42,781 nt of DNA from CAYGZQ01 sp964354375 [NCBI: uncultured Planctomycetota bacterium] (GTDB lineage: Bacteria; JAJVIF01; JAPKYR01): contig CAYGZQ010000029.1 of the NCBI GenBank assembly GCA_964354375.1, positions 3,404-46,184 of the forward strand, read 5' to 3'. Positions 1 through 8,562 of this stretch are shown here, piece by piece. The first letter of the stretch is position 1; each line of letters starts with the position of its first letter. The position numbers and the translations under genes were made by a program. A model generated the notes under the pieces. It saw only the letters and a list, made by a program, of their open reading frames with translations, was not told the DNA's origin and did not search any database.

Positions 1-218
1 ATAGCAGGTACCGGACCTGGGATTTCGAGGCAGCTCTCCGGTACCAGCTACCCTCGCCGGCGCTCGGGATAGCAGGTACCGGACCTGGGATTTCGAGGCA
101 GCTCTCCGGTACCAGCTACCCTCGCCGGCGCTCGGGATAGCAGGTACCGGACCTGGGATTTCGAGGCAGCTCTCCGGTACCAGCTACCCTCGCTGACGCT
201 CGGGATAGCAGGTACCGG
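1..218. repeat. 68-bp tandem repeat, three units plus a partial fourth
   Basis: Units start at 1, 69 and 137, each 68 bp, followed by a 14-bp partial unit from 205. Units 1 and 2 look identical; unit 3 differs near its end (cgctgacg for cgccggcg). Each unit has two arms, TAGCAGGTACCGG and CCGGTACCAGCTA, complementary except at one base and separated by about 23 nt, so each can form a hairpin. A second small palindrome, CGCCGGCG, lies near the unit end. The first unit begins at the window edge, so the array may extend leftwards. There is no spacer variation, so it is not a CRISPR. It lies downstream of ftsH, beyond its terminator. Confidence 0.9.
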
Positions 219-221
219 AAG

Positions 222-256
222 AAGAAAAAACCCACGATGACGTGGGTTTGATTTTT
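222..256 (-). terminator. Rho-independent terminator of ftsH
   Basis: Nine-base arms AAACCCACG (228-236) and CGTGGGTTT (241-249) pair perfectly around a 4-nt loop. On the minus strand the stem is followed by a run of six T. It lies 17 bases after the ftsH stop codon. The plus strand also has a T-rich tail (tttgattttt), so it may work in both directions. Confidence 0.85.
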
Positions 257-272
257 CAGGTGTCGCTTTTGC

Positions 273-2237
273 CTAGGCGGGTTCGGGGGCCGGTGGCGCC
301 TTCTCCGGCGTCTTGGCGGGTTTCGGAGGGATGGCCACCTCTTTCTCGCTCTCGAGGTGTTCCAGGCCCTTCTTGGCGAGGTCCATCAGCGGTGTTTCCT
401 CGGTGATGAGACTGGGCTGGTCCTCGATGAGGGCGATAAGCTCCTCGCCTTCCATGTCCTGGACCTCGAGCAGTCTGGTCGCCACCACTTCCAGTTTGTC
501 CTTGCGTTCCAGGAGAATCTTGGTTGCCTCGGTGTAGCAGGATTTCACTATGTGCTGCACTTCCTGGTCTATCAGGTAGGCGATCTTGTCGGAATAGTTC
601 CTGTCCTCGTAGATGTCCCGGCCGAGGAAAATCGCGCCCTGCTTTCTGCCGAAGGTGATGGGCCCGAGTTTCTCGGACATGCCGAACTCGGTCACCATCC
701 TGCGTGCAAGCTCGGTTACCCTATTGAGATCGTCGTGCGCGCCGGTGGAAATCTCTTCGAATATGATCTCCTCGGCAACCCGTCCGCCGAGGGCGATAAT
801 CATTTTGTTGAGGAGCTCCTTCTGGGTTGTAAGGTAGCGGTCCTCGATGGGCAGCTGCAGCGTGTAGCCGAGCGCAAGGCCTCGCGGGAGGATGCTGATC
901 TTGTGGACCGGGTCCGCATCGCCGAGATAGTACGGGATCAGGGCGTGCCCGGCCTCGTGGAAGGCGAGCCTTTCCTGTTCCTTCGGGCTGATTACGCGAC
1001 TGCGACGCTGAGGTCCTGCGATAACGCGCTCGATCGATTCCTCGAAATAGGACATCCTGACTTTCTTCTCATTCTTTCGCGCCGCCAGGATCGCAGCTTC
1101 GTTGCAGAGGTTCTTGAGGTCGGAGCCGGTGAATCCCGGAGTATGACGCGCCAGGATTCCGAGATCGACATCGTCGGCAAGAGGAATCTCCCGGGAGTGA
1201 ATGACGAGAATCTCCTCTCTACCCCTGATGTCCGGCCTGTCGACGACAATGCGCCGGTCGAATCGTCCCGGGCGCAGAAGTGCGGGATCGAGGATGTCGG
1301 GGCGGTTGGTGGCGGCGATCATTATCACGCCTGCATTGGGATCGAAGCCGTCCATCTCGACCAGTAGGGCATTAAGGGTCTGCTCCCTTTCGTCGTGACC
1401 TCCACCCAGACCCGCTCCGCGCTGACGTCCCACCGCGTCGATCTCATCGACGAAGACGATCGATGGCGCGTGTTTCTTGGCCTGGTCGAAAAGATCGCGC
1501 ACCCGGCTTGCGCCGACGCCCACAAACATCTCGACAAAGTCCGACCCGCTCATGTGGAAGAATGGCACGCCCGCCTCGCCGGCGATCGCGCGCGCGAGCA
1601 GGGTCTTTCCGCAACCCGGAGGTCCCAAAAGAAGGACTCCCTTGGGAATTCTTGCGCCGAGCGCGATGAATTTCTTCCGCTCCTTGAGGAACTCGACCAC
1701 TTCCTGCAGTTCCTCGACCGCCTCGTCCACGCCCGCGACGTCCTTGAATTTCACCTGGGGCCGATTGTCGGTGAGCATCTTGGCCCGCGATTTGCCGAAG
1801 CTGAAAGCCTGTCCGCCCGCCGACTGCGCCTGACGGTAGAGCACGAAATACAGAAGCCCGAACAGCGCCAGGGGTATCACCAAGAGAAGCAGGGGAGACA
1901 GGGCGGTCAGGATGAACGGAGGGCTCTTTACGATCATCTCGACGTCGCGTTCGTGCAGCAGAGTGACTATCTGCGCCTCGTATCCGGCCGGGAAACGCGT
2001 GCGGAATTCCTTGGGCACGTCCATCTGGCCGGAATAGTTCTCGCCGATGATGATACCTTCGTCTTCGCGAATCTCCACTGAGCTGACCTGGCTGCCTGCG
2101 CTGCTCTCGATCAGCCTCAGGAACGTGCTGAACGGTATCTCCTCCACCTTGGCCTTGCTCGTCCAGATGGAGTAGAGCAAAGCCACCGTGAAAAGAATGG
2201 CTATGACTGACAATGAATTCCAACGAGAAGTCTTCAT
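273..2237 (-). CDS. ftsH: ATP-dependent zinc metalloprotease FtsH
   Basis: Membrane-bound AAA+ protease that degrades misfolded and regulatory membrane and cytosolic proteins. At 654 aa it has the normal family length. Seen in order: an N-terminal membrane segment (about 8-26), a small extracytoplasmic domain, a second membrane segment (about 107-133), Walker A GPPGCGKT (205-212), Walker B with VFVDEID (261-267), the second-region-of-homology ATNRP...RPGRFDR (309-328), and the zinc motif HEAGH (427-431) with the downstream Asp of the GAHDDL stretch. The C-terminus is a Pro/Ala/Lys-rich tail, which is variable in the family. The gene follows tilS on the same strand 139 bp away; tilS-ftsH adjacency is common in bacteria. 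A strong terminator follows the stop. The SD before the ATG is weak. Confidence 0.97.
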   Translation of the reverse strand: MKTSRWNSLSVIAILFTVALLYSIWTSKAKVEEIPFSTFLRLIESSAGSQVSSVEIREDEGIIIGENYSGQMDVPKEFRTRFPAGYEAQIVTLLHERDVEMIVKSPPFILTALSPLLLLVIPLALFGLLYFVLYRQAQSAGGQAFSFGKSRAKMLTDNRPQVKFKDVAGVDEAVEELQEVVEFLKERKKFIALGARIPKGVLLLGPPGCGKTLLARAIAGEAGVPFFHMSGSDFVEMFVGVGASRVRDLFDQAKKHAPSIVFVDEIDAVGRQRGAGLGGGHDEREQTLNALLVEMDGFDPNAGVIMIAATNRPDILDPALLRPGRFDRRIVVDRPDIRGREEILVIHSREIPLADDVDLGILARHTPGFTGSDLKNLCNEAAILAARKNEKKVRMSYFEESIERVIAGPQRRSRVISPKEQERLAFHEAGHALIPYYLGDADPVHKISILPRGLALGYTLQLPIEDRYLTTQKELLNKMIIALGGRVAEEIIFEEISTGAHDDLNRVTELARRMVTEFGMSEKLGPITFGRKQGAIFLGRDIYEDRNYSDKIAYLIDQEVQHIVKSCYTEATKILLERKDKLEVVATRLLEVQDMEGEELIALIEDQPSLITEETPLMDLAKKGLEHLESEKEVAIPPKPAKTPEKAPPAPEPA

Positions 2238-2376
2238 GCTTTTACTGCCTTGTACGGGCGCCCCCCATATATAGAAATGCGCTTTACAGGCCCTTTCATA
2301 ATATCGACCGCATCGGGGCGGTCATGGAGGTCAAAGAGCCAAACCAATAGAGTCTATCACACGACCCCCGGGCTCG

Positions 2377-3822
2377 CTAGCCTTGCCGCAATGTCACAAG
2401 GATCGCCGAAACGCTCTCCCTAGTTACTTTCGCCGTTTCGGCGACGATTTTCAACCTCGGGAGGGCAAGAATGTCGCCGTCCGGCTCGCTTAGCAGCACC
2501 GGCTCGAATGTGCGAAGACGCCGGGGCAGCTTGCGGTCGATGAATATGTCGGAGAGCTTCTTCGTGTGTCCTTCCATGCCCGACGGGGCCATTCGATCTC
2601 CCGGCAGGGGGGATCGGATCAGTATCGACCGGCACCCTTCGGGTAAGGCCAGGACCACCTGTTCATGTGACGGGCCAACACTTGTTTGGGTTCGATCGAT
2701 GTCGAATTTTGCAGGCTGGATGTGAAGCGTGTACGGTCCGAATTCGCACGACTGCGGAAGGTCGGCGACGGGGATTTCCACGGCTCCAGGAGGCTCGGGC
2801 TCGGGGATTTCCATCCGGACCACCACCGCATCCCCCACGATTTGCGCATCCCAGCCCCCTGCGATCGTGCAGGCGCCAGGCCTTTGTCCCTTCAACATGG
2901 CGACAATCGCGTCGACATGCTTGCGCTCCGGCCTTGCGGCAGGGTCGAGGCGCTCCAATGCCGACAGGACGATCCTCGCCAGGATCGGCGAAGGCAAACC
3001 CGACAGCGGCGCGATCGCGAGATGCAGTCCGCCCGCATCATCCATAGCCACCGATCCCGAATTTCCGTCGGCCATTTGCTGCAGGAATGCGTCGTCTTCG
3101 GCAAGGAGGTCGGTGGAGCGAGCAAGCGACTCGAGAGTTCTGTGCCATCCAAGCTCATCAGCAAGCTCGAGGATTCCGGGGAGCAAAATATTCCGGACTC
3201 GTCCCCGGTCGGAGGATGTATCCAGGTTTGTTGAATCCAGGCGATACGCAAGTCCGCGAGAATCGAGATAGTGCAGAATCTCGCTGCGGAAAACTCCAAG
3301 CAGGGGACGGGCAAGAATCAGGCCCGCCTGAGAGCGCACGGGCTTGAGCGATCCAAGCCCCCGTCCGCCGGAGCCCCTGAACAGCCTCATGAAGAGGTTC
3401 TCCACCCTGTCGTTCGCGTTATGGCCCAGTGCGACAATGCCGCAGCCTGTCCCGGCGGCGGCCCTGCCCAGAAACGCGTACCGGGCGGCTCTCGCAGCCA
3501 TCTCGATGCTGATCCCTTCCTCACCAGCGTCCAGAGCAGTGTTCGCCTTCTCGGTCACAAGGGGAATGGACCTTTCCAAGCAAAAGCTCCTCACGAATTT
3601 CTCGTCCTCGTCGGCGTCATCACCGCGGATGCCGTGATTGAAGTGGGCCGCGTGGAGATCGAAACGCATTTCCCCGCCAAGACGATAGAGAAGATCGCAC
3701 AAGGCTGTGGAGTCGGGTCCGCCGGAGAGGGCGCAGAGGATTCGTCGGTCGGGACCGAGCAATCGAGCCCAGTCGACGGAAATCCTGAAGGCCTCAAGCA
3801 GGTCATTTTGAACCGATTCCAT
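2377..3822 (-). CDS. tilS: tRNA(Ile)-lysidine synthase TilS
   Basis: Converts cytidine 34 of the CAU-anticodon tRNA-Ile to lysidine using ATP and lysine, so that the tRNA reads AUA. The PP-loop motif SGGPDS is at residues 33-38. HFNHGIRG and GHNANDRVE follow as in the N-type ATP-pyrophosphatase fold, and the family element STNLDTSSDRGRVRN is present. The C-terminal substrate-binding domain shows the usual GDRMAP...KKLSDIFIDRKLPRR stretch. Length 481 aa is typical. It is transcribed towards ftsH. Just upstream on the minus strand is a possible extended -10 (TGTTATACA), but no convincing -35. Confidence 0.95.
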   Translation of the reverse strand: MESVQNDLLEAFRISVDWARLLGPDRRILCALSGGPDSTALCDLLYRLGGEMRFDLHAAHFNHGIRGDDADEDEKFVRSFCLERSIPLVTEKANTALDAGEEGISIEMAARAARYAFLGRAAAGTGCGIVALGHNANDRVENLFMRLFRGSGGRGLGSLKPVRSQAGLILARPLLGVFRSEILHYLDSRGLAYRLDSTNLDTSSDRGRVRNILLPGILELADELGWHRTLESLARSTDLLAEDDAFLQQMADGNSGSVAMDDAGGLHLAIAPLSGLPSPILARIVLSALERLDPAARPERKHVDAIVAMLKGQRPGACTIAGGWDAQIVGDAVVVRMEIPEPEPPGAVEIPVADLPQSCEFGPYTLHIQPAKFDIDRTQTSVGPSHEQVVLALPEGCRSILIRSPLPGDRMAPSGMEGHTKKLSDIFIDRKLPRRLRTFEPVLLSEPDGDILALPRLKIVAETAKVTRESVSAILVTLRQG

Positions 3823-3924
3823 GGTCTTCGCCGTCAGCTAGAGTGTATAACAAGCCGGGCCAAATGGCGAAATCCCCGGGCAACCTGAGGAGCAGGTTCC
3901 GCCTGTGGTATCATACCGCCTCGC

Positions 3925-4614
3925 ATGTCAAGGATTCTGTCAGCGATTCGTCTCCGACCGTCAGTGTGGCTGCTTGCGTCAGCGATCGTCATCGTAGTCG
4001 TTGCCGTCGTTTTGTATGTGATTTTCGGGCGCAGTATGAAAGGAACAGAGAGCAAGCCCCAGCCGATTCTTCGCGACCAATATTCCCTTTACATACTCGA
4101 TCCGGGACCGTTCATGGTCATTGGTCCCGAGGCCCTGTCCCAGAAGGAATTCCTTGTGCTGCAGGCAGGGGAGGTCGAGCTGAGCTGCGGCAGCTACCCA
4201 GGGGCGATTTTCGCCGAAAAAGCGCCGGCCAGCGAGATAGCCGCGTTTGCGAGCGAGACGATCAAGAGCCCCAACTGGCTGCCGGGGTGCCATCGCTGGC
4301 TTCTGGATGCGTCGGAAGTGACGATCGGCGACCGGTGGTTCTACTGCACCACGCTGCTTGTCAGGCGGGACCCGGAATGGTCCAGACATTTGAGCGAGCT
4401 GCAACGGCTCGTGCACCGTCGGGAGCTCGAGCTCCTGCCCGACGATGTCGACCGTATCGTGCAGGTCTACTACACGGTCAAGGAAAAGGACATCTACATT
4501 TTTACCCTGACGGGGCCGCCGGAGGATGCAGCCGCCGCAGAGACGGACATCAGGAAGCTTCTTGCCGGCGTAAGGCTGAATGCAGGCGACATCGCGGCTC
4601 AACAAAACAGGTGA
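3925..4614 (+). CDS. membrane-anchored hypothetical protein
   Basis: I do not recognise this 229-aa protein. An N-terminal signal anchor (about residues 14-34, hydrophobic run WLLASAIVIVVVAVVLYVIF) follows a basic start (RLRPS), so residues after about 36 probably lie outside the membrane. The rest reads as a mixed alpha/beta soluble domain with two Cys (CGSY and CHRW stretches) and a dipeptide-rich C-terminus. Chosen over an overlapping longer frame because only this frame gives a sensible anchor and residue mix. There is no SD. A TATCAT box 10 nt before the ATG suggests a very short leader. It is divergent from tilS and convergent with the next gene. Confidence 0.7.
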   Translation: MSRILSAIRLRPSVWLLASAIVIVVVAVVLYVIFGRSMKGTESKPQPILRDQYSLYILDPGPFMVIGPEALSQKEFLVLQAGEVELSCGSYPGAIFAEKAPASEIAAFASETIKSPNWLPGCHRWLLDASEVTIGDRWFYCTTLLVRRDPEWSRHLSELQRLVHRRELELLPDDVDRIVQVYYTVKEKDIYIFTLTGPPEDAAAAETDIRKLLAGVRLNAGDIAAQQNR

Positions 4615-4715
4615 CTTCTACGGGAAAGTCGGTCAACAGAAAACCGCGGCTTGATCCAATCGTGCCGGGAAGCATGGAAATGTTCGATCCGTCCTGTCAG
4701 GCGTCTCCCGCGAGG

Positions 4716-5078
4716 CTATTGGGGGGGAGCCGCCCATATGAGTTGGAGGTCGACCTGCTCGAAACGTCCCCTGCGCACTTCCACAATCGTCTCGCCCCCG
4801 ATGGGTGCCCCTCTTGCGTTGAGATACAAAAGCGTGTAGGTTCCCGGCTGAAGGTCCTTGAGCTGGTAATGGCCGCTCTGGGTGCACCTTTCCTGCTGGA
4901 CAAGAGTGTTGCCCAGAAAAGCCTGCACAGTGCCGAACGCCTGCGGACGGCCGTCCACGAAAACCGTCCCCGCGATCGACGACTTGATCTTGGTGAGCTG
5001 GGCGCACGACGGGCCCTGCAGAACAAGCAAAACCGCTACGCTGAGAGCAACGGCTAGTATGCGATATCCTGAGGTCAT
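4716..5078 (-). CDS. secreted carboxypeptidase-regulatory-like (CNA-B type) domain protein
   Basis: A 120-aa exported protein. Residues 1-26 form a signal peptide ending near CAQ. The mature part is one small beta-sandwich of the carboxypeptidase regulatory-like/CNA-B kind: IAGTVFVDGRPQAFGTVQAF, then GHYQLKDLQPGTYTL, then a terminal strand. The 'G.v.d...p...v.v......G.y.l.dl.pG.Y.l' pattern is typical of these folds in envelope proteins. The specific role is unknown. The SD AAGGAG sits 9 nt before the ATG, with an extended -10 promoter upstream. The gene ends about 100 bp from the convergent anchored protein. Confidence 0.75.
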   Translation of the reverse strand: MTSGYRILAVALSVAVLLVLQGPSCAQLTKIKSSIAGTVFVDGRPQAFGTVQAFLGNTLVQQERCTQSGHYQLKDLQPGTYTLLYLNARGAPIGGETIVEVRRGRFEQVDLQLIWAAPPQ

Positions 5079-5113
5079 TGCTGAGGTCTCCTTGTCCAGG
5101 TCGGTGGCCCGGT

Positions 5114-5122
5114 ATTATATCA
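5114..5122 (-). promoter_or_regulatory. extended -10 promoter for the CNA-B-like protein
   Basis: Minus-strand TGATATAAT: a consensus TATAAT with an upstream TGn, 35 nt before the start codon at 5078. No clear -35 is visible, as is usual for extended -10 promoters. Confidence 0.5.
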
Positions 5123-5249
5123 CAAGAACTGAGCTTCGATGGGCGGGCGTCCCGTGCGCAGTGACAGGAAGGGCGAAGGGCCGATAGTGGCGGATGCGTG
5201 GAACAGTCTGATTGGTGGAGCGCCGGTCGATCACCAGGATCGGAGATGC

Positions 5250-6071
5250 ATGAACGTCAATCGACCGTGCTGGCAGGTCACTTTGCTCGGATTCGTTGCG
5301 GGAAGTCTGGGCGCTCTCGTCGGTGTCGGAGGCGGGATAATCATGATCCCGGTCATGACCATGTGGGGGCTGACTCAGAAGCGAGCCCAGGGGTCAAGCC
5401 TGTTCGTGATTCTCGCCGTTGTGCCGCTGACCATAATCCTCTACGCGCTTCTCGGCAATGTTGATTTCGGCTTTGCCATACCTCTGACGGTCGGTGGAAT
5501 CCTGGGAAGCGTGGCAGGCTCCTCTCTTGCACTGCGGTTTTCGAATCGCCTGCTGGCGCGGCTCTTTGGAGCGTTCCTGATCCTCGTCGCCCTGAAGCTT
5601 GCGTTCATGCCGCCACTGGAGGCGAGGAGTTCAGTCGCCGATTTCGCCAACCTGACGCAGATGCTCGAGGCTGCGTTTTTCGGAGTCTTCGCAGGATTCG
5701 CGGCAGGATTCTTCGGGGTAGGGGGAGGGATTGTCTTTGTCCCGACCGGGGTGCTGGTCGCCGGACTTCAGCAGGCCGTGGCCCAGGGCTCGAGCTTCAC
5801 CGCTATGCTGCCTACGACCTATGTCGCGACGATAAACTACCGGAGAAAGAAAGAGGTGGACTGGTATCTCGTGCGCTGGATGATTCCGGGATCGCTGCTT
5901 GGGGTGGTGCTCGGCTCCTGGGGTGCAGCCAGGCTGGCAGAGGTCTACAACGGCCGCGTCCTCACATGGCTGTTTGCCCTCTTCCTTCTCTACACCGGCA
6001 TCAGCCGACTCTTCGGCAAGGCGGGTTTCGGAGGTAATCGGCCTGCTGCGGGCGGTGCGAAGTCCGGTTGA
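5250..6071 (+). CDS. TauE/SafE-family membrane transporter (sulfite exporter-like)
   Basis: Integral membrane protein of the TauE/SafE (DUF81) family, linked to export of sulfite or other sulfur/organic anions; the substrate cannot be read from sequence. The two-fold repeat typical of the family is clear: GFVAGSLGALVGVGGGIIMIPVM near the N-terminus and FAGFAAGFFGVGGGIVFVPTGVL in the second half, each followed by an AQGSSLF or AQGSSFT motif. About eight hydrophobic segments are visible. An in-frame extension to 5139 exists, but ATG 5250 is preferred: it has GGAG four bases upstream and starts just before the first membrane helix, giving the usual length of about 273 aa. Confidence 0.9.
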   Translation: MNVNRPCWQVTLLGFVAGSLGALVGVGGGIIMIPVMTMWGLTQKRAQGSSLFVILAVVPLTIILYALLGNVDFGFAIPLTVGGILGSVAGSSLALRFSNRLLARLFGAFLILVALKLAFMPPLEARSSVADFANLTQMLEAAFFGVFAGFAAGFFGVGGGIVFVPTGVLVAGLQQAVAQGSSFTAMLPTTYVATINYRRKKEVDWYLVRWMIPGSLLGVVLGSWGAARLAEVYNGRVLTWLFALFLLYTGISRLFGKAGFGGNRPAAGGAKSG

Positions 6072-6139
6072 GGCGTCCGTGGTTTCCGACTCCTCTTCAC
6101 GAATTAATGAACTCAAATAGAATCGATGGAGGATGGAAA

Positions 6140-6634
6140 ATGTCCGTCAAAATTCCGGTTCCATTGGTCGCACTGGTAGCTGTGGCCTGCATCTTGGTCC
6201 TGCCGGCCTTCGGACAGAGAGATTCCGAGAATGAGGGCAGCTACATGGAGAGGCGGGATCGCGCTGCGATCAAGGATCTCCTTGACAAGTACGAAGATGC
6301 ATTCAACGCACGGGACATCGAATGGCGCATGTCCTTGTGCCTTGACACCTACAATGAATACGGTTTCGAGCAGGGCAAGTTTCTGCAGGTGCGGGACTAT
6401 GAGCGGACTCGCCGGGAGGTCGGGCGCTACTGGGCGAGCGTATCCGCCCTGGACTACTCGATCGACGAGGTAGAGATCACTCTGGATGGTCCGCAGGCTT
6501 TCGTTCGAGCCTACACGACCCATCTCGCGCCCAACGACCGTCACTCCTCGGTTGTCTATTTCACGCTCGTCAGAATCGACGGTTTGTGGAGGATTGCATA
6601 CGATTCGTATGATATAGTTCGGAGGTACGACTAG
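6140..6634 (+). CDS. exported NTF2-like (SnoaL-type) protein
   Basis: A 164-aa exported protein. The start at 6140 has SD GGAGGA six bases upstream and begins a signal peptide (residues 1-25, ending at AFG). The mature part fits the NTF2-like/SnoaL alpha+beta cone: an N-terminal helix pair (DRAAIKDLLDKYEDAFNARD), then strands ending in HSSVVYFTLVRIDGLWRIAYDSYD. The 'W.i..D.yd' ending is characteristic. Members are diverse, so no reaction can be assigned. It follows the transporter by about 70 bp and precedes pyrC by 23 bp, so the three may be co-transcribed. Confidence 0.75.
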   Translation: MSVKIPVPLVALVAVACILVLPAFGQRDSENEGSYMERRDRAAIKDLLDKYEDAFNARDIEWRMSLCLDTYNEYGFEQGKFLQVRDYERTRREVGRYWASVSALDYSIDEVEITLDGPQAFVRAYTTHLAPNDRHSSVVYFTLVRIDGLWRIAYDSYDIVRRYD

Positions 6635-6657
6635 GTTCAGTCGGAGCAGGTTGAGCG

Positions 6658-7947
6658 ATGGGCCCAAGCGAGTCCAGCCTCCTCATACGAAACGTCCGCC
6701 TATTCGATCCCGCCAACGGCGTGGACTTCATGGGCTCGGTTCTTGTCAGGGACGGCAGGATCCAGGATATCGGAAGGCATCAGGACGTCTTGAGCGGCGA
6801 AAGGGAGCTGGATGCTGAGGGGAAGCATCTCGTTCCCGCGTTCTGCGATCCCCACGTGCATTTCCGTACCCCCGGCCAGACCGCTAAGGAAGATATCGAA
6901 TCGGGATCCCAGGCCGCCCTTGCGGGAGGCTTCACATCGGTCATCCAGATGCCGAACACGACTCCGGTTGTCGACACCCCGGAGCTGGTCGGGATGCTCA
7001 CGCGCGACGAGCCCATCGAACTGAGAGTGATGGGCGCCGTGACGATCGGGAGCCGGTCCAGGGAACTGACCGACTTCCAGGCTCTCGTGGACGCAGGGGC
7101 GGTCGGGCTCACCGAGGACGGGCTCCCGATAAGCGAGAGGGTGTTCATGAAGGCTGCGCTGGAATTCTCAAAGGAGCACTCGGTGCCTGTCGCAAGCCAT
7201 GCCGAGGATATGTCGTTTGGGCTTGCCGGAATAGTCCGGATGGGTCAGGCCGCGGAAACTCTCGGGGTGCCCGGATGGAATCCGAACCGGGAATCCGCGA
7301 TGGTGGAGCGCGATGTAGCGATGACGGCGCGGATCGGGGGTCATCTGCACGTATGTCACGTGTCCACAAGCAGGTCGATAGAGGCGATACGAAGGGCGCG
7401 CATGAGGGGATTCCCGGTCAGCGCTGAGGCCACTCCCCATCATCTTGCCCTGACTGCCTACGATGTGTCGGACATCGGGACTGATGCAAAAATGAATCCC
7501 CCCCTGGGAACAACGGAGGATCGCGAGGCGCTTATCGAGGCGCTTGCGGACGGCACGATCGATTGCATCGCCACCGATCACGCCCCGCACACGCCGGGGG
7601 AGAAGTCCAGGGGATTCATGAGGGCCCCCTTCGGCGCGATAGGGCTGGAGACCTCCTTTGCCGTGACATACACGGAGCTCGTATTGAAAGGGAGAATCGC
7701 GCTCGAGCGCCTGGTCGACGCCATGGGCCGGATTCCCCGTGAGATTTTTCATCTTGAGAAAATCGGCCTGTTCCCCGGATCGCGCGCGGATCTTGCCCTC
7801 GTCGATCTCGAAAGGGAGTGGGTGGTCGATCCCCGGACCTTTGAGTCCAGAGGTCGAAACTGTCCGTTCGCCGGACGGTCTCTGCGTGGAAAAGTTCTCT
7901 GGACAATGTACAGGGGCGGAATAGCGTGGCGGCTGAAAACAAGATAA
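6658..7947 (+). CDS. pyrC: dihydroorotase (class I type)
   Basis: Catalyses reversible cyclisation of N-carbamoyl-aspartate to dihydroorotate in pyrimidine synthesis. The amidohydrolase metal ligands are all present: HVH at 66-68 in DPHVHFRTPG, Asp153 in GLTEDG, His181 in SHAED, His234 in HVCHVST, and Asp307 in ATDHAPH. The substrate-binding Arg70 and the MPNTTPV loop are also present. The HVHFR(x)PG form and the length of 429 aa match the long class I enzymes rather than the short E. coli type. The start codon follows the upstream gene by 23 bp with an imperfect SD. Confidence 0.95.
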   Translation: MGPSESSLLIRNVRLFDPANGVDFMGSVLVRDGRIQDIGRHQDVLSGERELDAEGKHLVPAFCDPHVHFRTPGQTAKEDIESGSQAALAGGFTSVIQMPNTTPVVDTPELVGMLTRDEPIELRVMGAVTIGSRSRELTDFQALVDAGAVGLTEDGLPISERVFMKAALEFSKEHSVPVASHAEDMSFGLAGIVRMGQAAETLGVPGWNPNRESAMVERDVAMTARIGGHLHVCHVSTSRSIEAIRRARMRGFPVSAEATPHHLALTAYDVSDIGTDAKMNPPLGTTEDREALIEALADGTIDCIATDHAPHTPGEKSRGFMRAPFGAIGLETSFAVTYTELVLKGRIALERLVDAMGRIPREIFHLEKIGLFPGSRADLALVDLEREWVVDPRTFESRGRNCPFAGRSLRGKVLWTMYRGGIAWRLKTR

Positions 7948-7997
7948 GAGCTAACCACTAAGGCGCGAAGAGACGAAGAGAGGAGAAGGGTCACTTT

Positions 7998-8528
7998 ATG
8001 AAAGCGGCATTTCCGGATTTCGGCGATTTTCGTGAACGGAGGGTTATCGCCGTTTGCTGCGGGGCTACTCCTCCGCAGGAAGAGGAGAAGCTTGCGTATG
8101 AGGTCGGCAGGGAGATCGCCCGGAGGGGCGCGATACTCGTCTGCGGCGGACTGGGGGGAAGCATGGCGGCGAGCTGCAAAGGCGCGAAGGAGCGTGGCGG
8201 ACTGACCATCGGGATCATACCCACTTATGACAGGAAGTCGGCCAATCCGTGGGTGGACATAGTGATCCCGACCGGACTGGGTCACTCGCGCAACAATCTT
8301 GTGGTCGCGACCGCCGACGGCGTCATCGCTGTGGGAGGGGGTTGGGGGACTCTCAGCGAACTGGCGATTGCGGTCAAGATGGGGAAGCCGGTTGCCGCCC
8401 TGTCTAGCTGGGACGCCTCGGGACCCGGAATGGGGGGGAGAGGGATTCTCGAGGTCGGCACGCCCCAGGAGGCCGTTGCGGTCGCGATGGGAGAAGACCC
8501 GAAGCAGTCGAGGATAGGGGGATTCTGA
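7998..8528 (+). CDS. LOG/TIGR00725-like SLOG-fold protein
   Basis: A 176-aa Rossmann-like protein of the SLOG superfamily (LOG/'lysine decarboxylase-like', TIGR00725 type). The nucleotide-binding landmarks are VCGGLGGSMAA near the N-terminus, GHSRNNLVV, and the signature AVGGGWGTLSELAIAVKMGKPV. True LOG phosphoribohydrolases carry PGGxGTxxE; here it is GGGWGTLSE, retaining the Gly-Thr-Glu part. The reaction is uncertain: nucleotide-sugar hydrolysis or nucleotide/cofactor binding. An AGGAG-type SD precedes the ATG. The gap from pyrC holds a short sequence of the kind often dispersed between bacterial genes (aaccactaaggcgcgaag). Confidence 0.85.
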   Translation: MKAAFPDFGDFRERRVIAVCCGATPPQEEEKLAYEVGREIARRGAILVCGGLGGSMAASCKGAKERGGLTIGIIPTYDRKSANPWVDIVIPTGLGHSRNNLVVATADGVIAVGGGWGTLSELAIAVKMGKPVAALSSWDASGPGMGGRGILEVGTPQEAVAVAMGEDPKQSRIGGF

Positions 8529-8562
8529 GTAGCGAACCTGCAGGGCGCAAAGGCGACCGGGG

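Noticed and set aside
1-218. Possible CRISPR array
   Set aside because: Units are 68 bp and continuous, with no variable spacers and no cas genes.
357-1367. Long plus-strand open frame opposite ftsH (336 aa)
   Set aside because: Shadow of the ftsH codons; no motif, and FtsH is unmistakable on the other strand.
7948-7997. Possible small gene or regulatory site between pyrC and the LOG-like gene
   Set aside because: It looks like a short dispersed intergenic sequence (aaccactaaggcgcgaag); no open frame or hairpin of note.
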